A DNA stretch of 64,000 nt from Lutjanus erythropterus. Lineage: Eukaryota; Chordata; Actinopteri; Lutjaniformes; Lutjanidae. The stretch spans positions 30,047,920 through 30,111,919 of the forward strand of contig CM034599.1 of NCBI GenBank assembly GCA_020091685.1. The letters are read 5' to 3'. The position numbers were made by a program, and so were the translations under genes. The notes under the pieces were generated by a model. That model was given only the letters and a program-made list of their open reading frames with translations, was not told the DNA's origin and ran no database searches. This document shows, piece after piece, positions 36,001 to 45,675 of the stretch. The stretch's first letter is position 1, and each line of letters starts with the position of its first letter.

Positions 36001-39000
36001 TTGGTGGTGATTAGACTTATGTTATCTAGACTCAAATAGGATTATGTATAAATTATATTCATATTTTACAAAGTGATTCCAAAGATTACATCCAGAAACT
36101 TTTGCTTTGATTTTGTGCTTGGCGTGGAACTGATGAAGCAAAAGTCTGTTTGACAAAACACCAAAAAAGAAAAAAAAAAACACTACATAATCTCTACATA
36201 ATTGTTCAGAAGTATGTTTTTTGCATTTGAGACTGTATATCATATTTAAGTGCACATGAACAAAGTTATGCAGTTGAAGGCATTCTCATACACAAAACTA
36301 TCAAAGAGTCTGGGTATCCTGTTTGGTTTATTAGATCAGTGTTGGACACCAGCCAGTCTTCATCCCCCGGAGCCAATAACCGTTCTCCTCAGTCTCCTTC
36401 CTGCTCTTGTCAGTGCTGGCACTTATAAACCTTTGGTTCCTCAGGATTAACCCTCAAAATGAAGAGCTTATCTTTCATCTGCTCCATCTGATTTGTGTTA
36501 AGAATGAATAACAGAAAAGGCATAAGCAAATAATATAGTTAATGATTTGCAGAATCTATCTGCCATCATTACCTTTTCTTCTGTGTATTTAGTCTGTGCA
36601 CTTCCTGCTCAATCTAGGCCACCATTTAACTCAAAACGGCAGGTCATTTATGTCTCACCGTGGGTTCCCACAATCTCCTTGACCTCCATGTTTAGACCTC
36701 ACAGGGCTTGCTTAGTTAAGAAGACCCCAGCCAGCAAGGGGTCGCCTGTGCCAGGCAATAATAATAAGCACCAGATGGATGGATGTACACGGCCCCTGAC
36801 CTCCACCACCACAGGTACAGCCTTGAAAAATCAGCCTTGTAAGTAGAGTAAGTGCACAGGACTTGTAAGATAATATGGTAATTACATAACTGAGCAAATA
36901 AACTGGCCTTTAGCTATAAGTGGTCTGAAGACATAACTATTAATCTTGTGCAACCACACAGTCTTTGGCTGATTCCAGGTTTAGTGCTTCAAGAGTGTCT
37001 CTTGAGTGTCTAAATAGCCCCAAGCTGCTCTGTTTGTGATTTATTCTCTTCCCACTCACTCAATATGGATGATCTGTGTCTAAACCAGTCTGTCTCTCCT
37101 TTCTGACTAAGCATGCCAGCATTTGTGCAAAGGCGCCTCACTTTGAGCAGCAATACCAGAGCCATGACCGGAATACTGTCTCACATGCTCTTCAAAACGT
37201 TTCCCACATGGGCAATGCAGGGAATAATTGGAGCCACTGGTTGGCTGCCTTCCGCTCTGACCAACCCATAACTTGCCCCCCTCCCCCGACCCACATGTAT
37301 ACACACAGAGGAGTGACACTGAGACGACTTCTAATCAACCCCCATCTCTAAACTGTCCCAATCTGCCATTCTAACCACACAGTAGACGCGTGTCTGGACT
37401 TTGTTCAGTGGCGCTCAGATCATTAGTATCGAGCTCTCCTGCAGAAGGATTTAATTAGCAAAAGCACTGCTGACAGACCTAATCTACCCTTCAGTCCAAC
37501 TTCATGCCACTTTTCTTCCATGTTTTCATTTCTTTCATTAGACCGCAAACCTTCTCATATGCCAGACGCTACTTTTCTACTTCTATTACCCAATCACCTC
37601 ACCCAGTAGCCTCACTTGCCTCTTGACTGGTCAACAAGATGCCAGGTACTTTACAAGGAAACACCCTTTTGCCACCACTAATTACCAAAGTCTTTAAGAG
37701 CAGACTTTAAAAGTAGTTTGGACAGGGTTACTCTTTGCCTGTTCTGTCAGTGACGAATGAGTCACAGCTTTGCTGTGCCTCATAAATTCTCTGCATGGGT
37801 TGCAGTCGCATGAAGTGTGATTGAAACCTGAGTGACCCATGATGAATAAACTGCTCATCAAACGCCCTGGCAAAGGTGAGGGCGATGGTGACGTCAACTC
37901 TAGCTCACCAGATGTGATGCCATCCAACATTTACGCCTAGAAATTTCCAAATTTCAGGAAAGTAGAGTAGAAAGAATAAAGGGCTCATTGTATGTCTTAT
38001 GGAAACATTGTTCTGTCCAGAGACGAAAACCAAATGCTGGATGTGGTTTGTAATCCTGAAATGTGAGACGGAAGGAGGGGATTGATTGATGCTGAGGAAA
38101 GAGCTTGTAAATCACTGTATACACACCGACCAAGTACCTTATGGATCACTAAATAAATGCACATAAGAACTCTATCATATATTCTTTAGCAACCTTGAAG
38201 CTAATGATGCCTGAGAGACAGTAGCTGCAGACAGGCATGCTGAAAGTAATTCCACACTCCTTCCTGCTCCTGCAGTTACCGGCAGACACATGTCCCACAG
38301 GAGAATGTGGCCCCGGCCATGTGGGGCACACCACACTCATAAAGCAACAGCCTGTTGTGTGTATTTAACCTTTCAGGAAGAGAAGGGAGCCTTTCTTTTC
38401 TTTGTCACACCTCAAACTACATCCTATTTATATAAGTCTCTCTGAGGCCAAAGGTCAGGTCCAATTGTCACATTTAACATAAAAATGGGTTGTCAAATGA
38501 TTCACAACAGTTCTTATCTGCAATATGTTGTGGAGTGCAGCTGGGAATGAAAACATGGCAAAGAAGTAAATGAACACATGTGTGTGACAATAAAAAAGCA
38601 CTGCAGCTGCAGCCAAGACCCACTGCCATTTTATGACCGAGCACAATTCTCCCTCACTCTGTTAAAAGTTGTATTAGCGAATGATTGAAACCATCTGCTT
38701 CTTTGTAACACTGTTAATTTACAACAACATTGCAGCGGTCCAACAATGTAAAAATAATTGTGCAGAAATTTAGTGAAATCAAGTAATCTTTTCTCATCAA
38801 TTTAATGTAAATATACAAGTTGGATTATACATCACCTTGGACTTTATAAATGGGAGTGCATTTTCCACTATTTTATGACATTTCATAGATGTAGAATGAC
38901 AATTAACTTTAGTCTTTGTTGTTATTTGATAAACGCTAAGAAAACAATTTGGGCAGATAGAGTTCTGACCCTAAAAAAAAAAAAAAAAAAAAAGAAAAGT

Positions 39001-41654
39001 TTATTTAATTTGAATCATTTCAAAATCACCCTAACTTGTCTTTTCAACTTAAGTTAACTTAAAATTTTAAGGCAGTCTGGTCACTTACTTTCTTTTAAGT
39101 TGAAACGAATAGTTTTTTTTTTGCAGTGAAGTCTACTCATTGACCTGTGTATTCTGAAACTACAAGAGTCTAAATATGCTGTTAAATCCCTGAACATAAT
39201 TTGTGCTTTATGTTATTGACTGAACAAGGTGTTTTATTGGCTCGCACGCCTCCTCTGTGAAAGGATGGAGTGCAGTCGTAGCATGTTTGTATCAGTGTGT
39301 GCGCAGTGTGCCACGCCCTCTAATAGAGCAGCTACACATGAGATGCTATGCAACATCCCACAGTTTTATTCTCCTCTGCTGCTGCTGGCCTGTTTGTGTC
39401 AATATGGAGAAAGAATTAACAAGCACAGCTGGGACAAACAGAGCAGGCCAACTCCTACACTCTAATTCCCATAAACTCTCTCCTGCTTTTTGTCATGCAG
39501 AACAAGCACAAACACAGAGGGTGGGTGTGTATCACTTAGGGCTGGGAAATACATTGATATTATATTGATATCATGATACGAGACTAGGATTTTGAAGATT
39601 GTTATATCATGATGTGGCATAAGTGTTTTTTTCCCCTGGTTTTAAAAGCTGAATTGCAGTAAAGTGATGTAATTTTCTAAACTTACCAGACTGTTGTAGC
39701 TGTTCTGTTATTTGCCTTTATTTACTTAGTGATTATAACCACATTTCTGCTGATTATTTATCTAAAAAATCCTTGTGCTAATATTTTGTGGAGGCACCAA
39801 CACTGTAAAAAAGTGAAGAGGTCATCCGCCCTCTTTAGATTTTTGAGTTTTGTTTAATTAAAGATTCTAGTTTATCTGAAAAAGAAAAGTAAATTATCTC
39901 AATAAAACATGATCAGTTGGTAAAACCTTTTTCAAAAGTTAAGAGTTTGAGTTGGGCTCAGTCTATTGAAATAAGTTGCCTTAAAATTTTGAGTTTTCTC
40001 AAGATATGGAGGTATTTGGTAAAAAAAAAATGTGATTTTGTCCATATTGCCCAGCCCTAGTGTTACTCACACAAGTTCACATGTAATCCTTAGTACACTG
40101 TCATCAGCATCATTTGTGAATGAACACAAGTACAACAGCAGCAAACTTCCCGTCTCCTTGCCTGAACACAAATTCAACTTAGACCCCAGCCTCATTTCCA
40201 GCCAAGCTCCTTTTCCCACCCAGCCCTAGCAACGGGGCCAAGCCTCAGTAACCAACAACTACAGTAAGCATTAGACTTAACAGACTATTACCTCACAGGG
40301 AAAAACAGAGTCATTTGGCCGCTGTTCAGCATGGGGCTCTATACGTTTGGCTGTGGGTCGTTAATCTTAACTCTGCTCCTGTCAGGGTGCCTGTTACCGT
40401 GGCGGATTTCCAAAAGGCTCCCTGTGCCAGAGTGAGTCAGTAGGTATAAGGACAGGCAACGCCCCGTGAACAGACGGAGAATACACCACTCATATGGCTC
40501 ATATAAGCTGAACTGTATAGAACAATGATTGAGTTGAGCCAATGCTTTTACATAATGCACACAGTGAGGTCATGTATAAATATACATATACTTTTTACAC
40601 GAACACCTGTGACATCACTGGCCAATGGGAGCAATATCAATGTTTGGTTTAAAAAAAATCAGAATCTCCTTCCAGAGTGAAATTGTTCTCCCCACAGCCA
40701 AACCATTTCCTCCCGTCTGGGAGGAGAGAGCAAGCCCAGACATCCCTAATTTGACATCTACTGAGTCAGCTTGCAGGGCTGCTGAAAGCGCATCGAATAT
40801 CACTCAAATAACACAAGAGCGTCTACTGTAGCTAGCCCCCCCCCCCTTTCTCCACAGCGGTAGATCTATTCTGGTATTTCATAGCTCGAGGTTTCAGCAA
40901 CCATCTCAGTGTGTCATGCTGTTGGCAGGTGTGAATTTGAATTATAACAGCCTCATGATGGAGTGCAGGTGCTGTCTGATGCGGCGTCTTTCTTGGTTTT
41001 CATTTTCTGTCTGCCACAGGAAGGTGAAAACTGATAAAATCACAGAAAACTGGCAAAAGGTCAAGACTGTGCTGTGGAAAACTCTTAACTATTTTTGCAC
41101 ATAAGTAAGAATATACACCCAAAAACAGAAAGCAAGCCCGGTTTCAACCACCTGTGAGACATTTTAAGGCTACAACTCACCAACAAGTAGTATTAATGGT
41201 GTGGTTTCCATTCAGTAGTACAGGCAGCACTTCTGAATGAATGACAGGCTGATTTACAGTTTTCAGCAGCCAGTCCATGCTGTGGTAGTCTGTATGCAGC
41301 AAGTCAGTGAGTCAATGGTGAGTCATACTGTGTCTGTGTACTATGTTGGACAACTCTGTTACCTACTGCTACAATGACCCTGTTGTTACGCAAGCCTGAG
41401 CTCTGGTACCACTTTGCCCTTAGATAGATCATCCTCTGCTTCTTCCTCTTTTTTTTCTCCATGCGTACGCACATGCATTCAAAAGCTGGTCACAGACACA
41501 CACAATCAGCCACATACTTAAATACTAAACTTTTTTTTTTTTTTAACATAAATGTGATCTTACCTGTTGGTGGTGAGGGACTGCTCGTCACCTGACTGTA
41601 TGCACTGGCGGCCAGGGTCAGGGAGATTATTGTGATGCACAGCAGACTCGTCAT
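32750..41654 (-). CDS. hapln1: Hyaluronan and proteoglycan link protein 1 (complete)
   Basis: Link protein is secreted and locks hyalectans such as versican and aggrecan onto hyaluronan. Coding exons on the minus strand are 41564-41654 (signal peptide), 35618-35962 (Ig-V), 33736-34035 (Link-1) and 32750-33039 (Link-2 and stop). All introns are phase 1. The total is 1,026 nt, giving 341 residues (human 354). The protein runs signal peptide, Ig with the NVTLPC sequon, then two Link modules with long stretches identical to human HAPLN1, such as GYDRCDAGWLADGSVRYPIS. This excludes HAPLN2, 3 and 4. It is convergent with its functional partner vcan, the ancestral arrangement. The a/b copy is not determined. 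Confidence 0.96.
33040..33735 (-). other. hapln1: hapln1 intron between the Link exons
   Basis: A 696-bp AT-rich intron. The stretch ending TTTTACAGTGTA near 33617-33628 looks like the terminus of a fish inverted-repeat element (CACTGTAAAA type), but its partner end is not clear. Nothing else recognised. Confidence 0.8.
33736..34035 (-). CDS. hapln1: hapln1 exon: Link module 1
   Basis: A 100-codon phase 1-1 exon reads GVVFPYSPNMDRYDMTYDDA, then ATFDQLFDAWKGGLDWCNAG, VQYPITKPRGPCGG, GVRSYG and YDVFCFASALKG. It matches the HAPLN1 Link-1 pattern closely, including the GGLDWCNAGWL block. Confidence 0.97.
34036..35617 (-). other. hapln1: hapln1 intron between Ig and Link-1 exons
   Basis: A 1.58-kb intron that carries a short inverted-repeat element at 35341-35590, ending only about 30 bp from the Ig exon donor. 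No gene seen. Confidence 0.82.
35341..35590 (+). mobile_element. Short repeat element, family A copy 1 (left end intact)
   Basis: It starts with TTAAAGGACCAGTGTGTAGG and contains ATCTAGTGGTGAG, ATGGCGGTGCAACATGG, GGCTCATTCTAAGG and CTGCCAATAAATCCCC. The same interior words occur in the copy at 45437-45675, whose right end (CACACTGGACCTTTAA) is the inverted counterpart of this left end. The right end of this copy is lost. It is non-coding and MITE-like. Confidence 0.85.
35618..35962 (-). CDS. hapln1: hapln1 exon: immunoglobulin V-type domain
   Basis: A 115-codon phase 1-1 exon reads VKAFAELGSNVTLPCRL, then IRVKWTKVADDE, MGFHKKTYGSFEHRVFL, DASLVITEVSKEDMGRYRCE and ends EVEGTSIDG. It has both Ig cysteines, the Trp core, and the D.G.Y.C motif. 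NVT is a conserved N-glycosylation sequon. Compared with human, a few residues (TSIDG region) are added before the Link module. Confidence 0.96.
38972..38992 (+). repeat. Poly(A) run
   Basis: About 21 consecutive A bases followed by GAAAAG. Likely length-variable, and possibly the scar of a retrotransposed sequence, though no element body is visible. Confidence 0.9.
39537..40059. mobile_element. hAT-like non-autonomous element
   Basis: The left end TAGGGCTGGG and right end CCCAGCCCTA are perfect 10-bp inverted repeats. The flanks 39529-39536 (GTATCACT) and 40060-40067 (GTGTTACT) match in six of eight bases, as expected for an aged 8-bp hAT target duplication. The interior carries a CACTGTAAAAAAGTG segment typical of another fish repeat, suggesting a nested fragment. 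No transposase frame. Confidence 0.85.
41564..41654 (-). CDS. hapln1: hapln1 first coding exon: start codon and signal peptide
   Basis: On the minus strand the exon reads MTSLLCITIISLTLAASAYS, then QVTSSPSPPT and a split codon before a GTAAGA donor. It has a short polar start, a hydrophobic core and an Ala-Ser-Ala-type cleavage region. ATG is at 41654-41652. It joins the Ig exon in phase 1, making Val. The exon is only 30 codons, so it is easily missed by ORF scanning. Confidence 0.93.
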
Positions 41655-41880
41655 TTTTCTCTTTTTTCACACAAAGGGCCCTCTTCAATAAAAAAAATGT
41701 ATAAATATATAAAACTTGATAAGAAAAATCTGCACTAAGTTATCTGAGCTTTAAATATTTTAGGAGAAACAAATGTTAACAATTTTTCTTCTTTTTCAAT
41801 TTTAATGAATCTAGCTGTCCCCTCTTTCCGTCTTTCTTTTGTGCAGCAGCCGCCTGTGGTGCTACTGGAAAGTTTGGGCT
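41655..41880 (-). other. hapln1: hapln1 5' UTR (inferred)
   Basis: This stretch lies between the TATA-like motif and the start codon. It may be a continuous leader of about 220 nt or contain an intron ending at the 'ttattgaag' before AGGGCCCTTTGTG. No clear GTAAG donor was found, so the exon structure of the leader is not settled. Confidence 0.5.
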
Positions 41881-41901
41881 CCTCAGAGGTCTAGACAAGT
41901 G

Positions 41902-41909
41902 CCTTTTAT
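41902..41909 (-). promoter_or_regulatory. hapln1: TATA-like box of hapln1
   Basis: The minus strand reads CAATAAAAGGC here, about 250 bp upstream of the start codon and followed by a GC-richer stretch. This would place initiation near 41,870-41,880. Inferred from sequence only. Confidence 0.55.
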
Positions 41910-43249
41910 TGTAGCCTAGCATGGTTGAGACCACTCCCCCCTCCCCTCAGCCCATCACCATGCACAGCTCCATACTGGCTCCCCTTTGCCACATTATTTA
42001 AGAAAAACTCCCTCCTCTCCCTCCCTTGGGAGAATGAGGGATCCAGCAAAACTCCAGACAATTAACCTGCAGATGATTATCCAGAGTAAAATGTATGTTA
42101 GATAGAATTACAATGAGGAATGCAGTAAAAATGAGCATCGCATCCATTGTCCAGTGACTTGCAGCTTTGGTATTTTCTCACTCTATTAAATGTGATTCAT
42201 TCTGTTTTCATGCCCCATTTAACTCTTTCTGTTTTTATGGTCTCTTTATTAGTCTTCAATTTCACAAATCAAAATTGTCACACATTACTCTAAACTGTAC
42301 ATGACCTGAACACTTCTCTTCACACAGATGCATGCACAGACTTGATAAAATAGTGATAAAAGTCACTTTGCAGTCTTCTTGGCTTATACATATGTTTGAT
42401 GCAAGACCATTAAAAGCAAAAGGGTCATAAAAATTATGTACACAGAAGATCATACTTTCACCTTATCGTCCTTTGCTTCTTTCATTTAATACATTCTTTT
42501 ATCTTCCCTTTCTTCCTTTTCCCTATGGCATTTGTTCCGTACATACTGTACATCCGAGGCTGTTTTTTATTCTCTTCCTCTTTTCCTGTTTGAATGTTTT
42601 TAAAGTTGTGTTACAGACATCTGTAACCACGTCGGCTGATACCCACCCTTCCCACAGTTAGACCCCTCCACAGTTACTGTAAATCGTGTGAGCATGTTCC
42701 TCCCAGTCTCCTCTGATCCTGTAGCAGAGCAGAGACAGCAGAGGAACTCTAGGGAGGCAGGACATGGATTTGCGACCAGCCATGAGCAGAGGGGGCCTGT
42801 GTGGTCTCACCTAAACGTTTTCTCAGCCGCCCGGGTTGTCTTTGAAAGATGGCAAAGGCTGGGAGTCGGGCAACACACTACAGATGCTGTTCAGGACCAC
42901 TCCATCACCAGAGTTATTACAGCTGGGACAACCCAAACTGTTTTCTTTCTCTTGTCTCCCTCTGTCTCTTCTCTGCCTCATCTGTCAGTCTTTCAAACCC
43001 CACAGAGATATACAACAGAGTACATGGTGGGCCCCTGTTGTATATTCTAAAGCCCCAGCTTTCCGTGGGCACATCCCCTCTACCCCTGCCTTCAATTCCC
43101 CCAATCCTCTGCAGATCTAAGGAACAGTTACGTAAGATGGCCAAAGGCCCATGGTGAAATTATAAACGTATATGTCCTCAGAGGGAGGACACAGAGACTC
43201 CTGACATACACTGTGAGTTTAATCCAGAGCTGCAGTCACCTACTGCCAG

Positions 43250-43998
43250 CAGTGGCAAAAGTCCACTCATTCTTTACTCAAGTAGAAGTAAAGATATTTG
43301 TGTAAAAGCTGAAGTACTGACTCAACTTCTTTATTCAAGTAAAAGTGGAAAAGTACAGGCTCCCTCTCTGTCTGTTTGTCTTGTGTCCTACTTGTGATGT
43401 CATTTTGATCTTGTGGCATCTTTTAAATTTTTTTTGTCTTGATCCTTTATATCATGTAATTCTTCCTTGTTGCATGTCGCTATATCTTTTCTTTATCTTT
43501 TCCTTGTTGTCTTGTTTTGTCATTTTTGTCTTATTTCGTTGTTTTCGTCTTGTTAGGTCATTTTGATCTTGTTACATCTTTTTTTTGTCTTGTTATGTCT
43601 TTTACGTTGTTTTTGTCTTGTTACGTCCTTTTTGTTTTGTTACATCATTTTCTGTTTGTTGTGTCCTTTTTGTCTTATGTCGTTTCCTGCCTGTTGTCTT
43701 GATGTCTTTCGTATGTGTAATTGTCCCATGGATTTAGGTTAAAATCGGTGTTGATGTTGGGAAGGCAACACACAATCATTCAAAATTAAAGTAATCAATA
43801 ATTTCCCACAAATGCATTAAAATGAAAATAACAAGCCTGTTTTGAAAATGTAAGGAGTAGAGATTTTTTGTGTAAAAATGCATGGAGTAAAAGTAAAAAG
43901 TCATCAGAAAAATAAATACTCAAGTAAGGTACAGATACTTGAAAACTCTTCTTAAGTACAGTAAAGAATTATTTGTACTTAATTACCTCCCACCTCTG
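43250..43998. mobile_element. hAT-like non-autonomous element with internal minisatellite
   Basis: The left end CAGTGGCAAAAGTCC with 'tactcaagtagaagtaaag' and the right end, in reverse complement CAGAGGTGGGAGGTAATTAAG followed by 'actgtacttaag', belong to the very common fish family whose ends read CAGTGGTGGAAAGTAAC and 'tactcaagtac'. Terminal repeats are degenerate and no clear 8-bp duplication remains. Between the ends lies a TTGTC-rich tandem array. Confidence 0.75.
43370..43715 (+). repeat. Imperfect minisatellite, about 20-bp TTTTTGTCTTGTTACGTC unit
   Basis: The words TTTTTGTCTTG, TTACGTC, TTATGTC and TTACATC alternate about fifteen times with variable length. It is strongly strand-biased (T, G and C with few A). 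It forms the centre of the hAT-like element. Confidence 0.85.
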
Positions 43999-44949
43999 CC
44001 TGTTGCACCCCATGGCAGCATCTGTGACACTGGATGCCAGTATAGTCCCCAAGTGTAGCAATTTAACTGCTGACAGGAAGATTGCCGTGCCTAAGCGGGC
44101 ACTTCCTTCCTTCCCAACGAACAGGCATTTGTGAGAACCCAGTTTGCTCAAACATTTGCTTGAGAGAAGAACTTTTGTGTTACAATATTTCCAGTTAGTC
44201 CTACTGACAAAGGAAATCAAAGAAGAATAGGTTGCAGCAGCTTTAGCGGTGCACATGTAGGGTCAGTACAGTGTATATGCATGATGAGGTGTAAAAGAAA
44301 CCAGTACAATCAACAAAAAGTGTCACTTGGCTTAACTTGTGTTGCAAATCTATCAGCATATATCTAAGCCACATTGTAAAACTGTAAATATTTGGATATT
44401 TGTCCTAATTGAATTTGAAAGAGCTTGGCAGTTCATATGAGAACCACAGAGCAGTTCTGGGTTTGGAGAAAATGCACGGGTTGAACTTGATTAGATTTAA
44501 ACCCAACATAAAACATCCTCAGTGTTCTCTTCTGACAAAATGTGATGAAATATTACATAATAGCTGTAATTACCAGCTGCAAGTACAGTCATACAGTACT
44601 AACAATGGCAAAAATGGATGGAAAAATGGATACATAGATAGATAGATTCTCTTTCATAAACTTAGTCTATTCTTCTTCCATCTGTATGTTCAGCTCATCT
44701 TAAGAAGCTATGTAATTGATCTTTGGCCAGGACATGTTCTTCATGAATCATGTAATGGAGTAGATTTGTTGTCTGGAGAACTTCAGTTCTAATGATTTCC
44801 CCAGGCAGAGACCTGGCTACTAAACTTTTCTACAGACAGTTTTCCATCCAAATTAAGTGTACATTTCTAAAACAAATCTTCAAAAATCCATGCATGTTTC
44901 CATCAGCTACTGTTATGGTTATATATATGGATAAGCAAATAGGTGGTGC

Positions 44950-45165
44950 TAATTCCCCACCTTTTCCAGACACTGACTCTTTTGCCCTTTATACTATGTT
45001 GAAAGCCTGGTGCATGTCATACAGCTGATGGGTTTACACTGAAGTCACTTGAAAGCTGGGTGAGTCTCAGCCACTAACACATACCATGCACATCTGTATG
45101 AGTTGCTGAGGGGGGATAACAAAACATTGGTATTTGACATGCTGGGGATGAGAATGGGCTGAAAG
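44950..45165 (+). repeat. Dispersed repeat, unnamed family, copy 1
   Basis: This stretch shares 'tttatactatgttgaaag', 'tttacactgaagtca.ttgaaag', 'ctg.atg..ttgctgagg.g' and 'cattggtat.tga' with 48610-48815 in the same orientation. I do not recognise the family. Not coding. Confidence 0.75.
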
Positions 45166-45436
45166 GGTGCAACAATTTCTCATAATTAGAAAAGTAGCAG
45201 TCAAACCTTAAATAAAAAAAATTAGAAAACGTGATGGAAATTTCGCATTTATGTGTCTTTTGTGTAAGAATTTCAGGATGTTTCTCCTTATGTCTCCACA
45301 CAGATCTTATGTTTTCAGTGGATATTCAGAGTGAGGTTGTTGATTTCAACCAGCTGAATACATTCAGCTTACCCTCCCCTTCCAAGCGTGTAAGAGAAAC
45401 TACGGTGTCTGCAAAACTTGCAAACGCAAGCAAATG

Positions 45437-45675
45437 CTAAAGGTCCTCTCTTGGGCCATTGTTTGGTTTGACCATTTAGGGCTGTTGTAGAAATATAGTG
45501 GTGTGGCCACATGGAAGAGGACCTACACTCTCTCTAGATATATATGACTCATTCTAAGGTAACTTATTTTCAGGTGATTATGCACTAATGAACACTTTTT
45601 CTTATGAATATTATATTTCATTCCTGCCAAGTTCTACCAAAAAATCCCCCTAAATATTACACACTGGACCTTTAA
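45437..45675 (+). mobile_element. Short repeat element, family A copy 2 (right end intact)
   Basis: It contains CTCATTCTAAGGTAACTT, TTTTCAGGTGATTATGCAC, and ends AATCCCCCTAAATATTACAC then ACTGGACCTTTAA, the inverted form of the left end of the copy at 35341. Its left portion is missing. Copies 1 and 2 together outline a full element. Confidence 0.85.

Larger units (their letters stand above)
35963..41563 (-). other. hapln1: hapln1 intron 1 (between signal-peptide and Ig exons)
   Basis: A 5.6-kb intron. It contains an A-run (38972-38992), a stretch near 39010-39130 resembling a fish inverted-repeat element end, and a hAT-like non-autonomous element (39537-40059). Much of 36,250-38,700 has no recognised repeat or gene. 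Confidence 0.8.

Noticed and set aside
36250..37360. Several 60-100 codon open frames in hapln1 intron 1
   Set aside because: No start context, domain, splice pattern or composition bias supports coding. They fit chance in a GC-richer intron patch.
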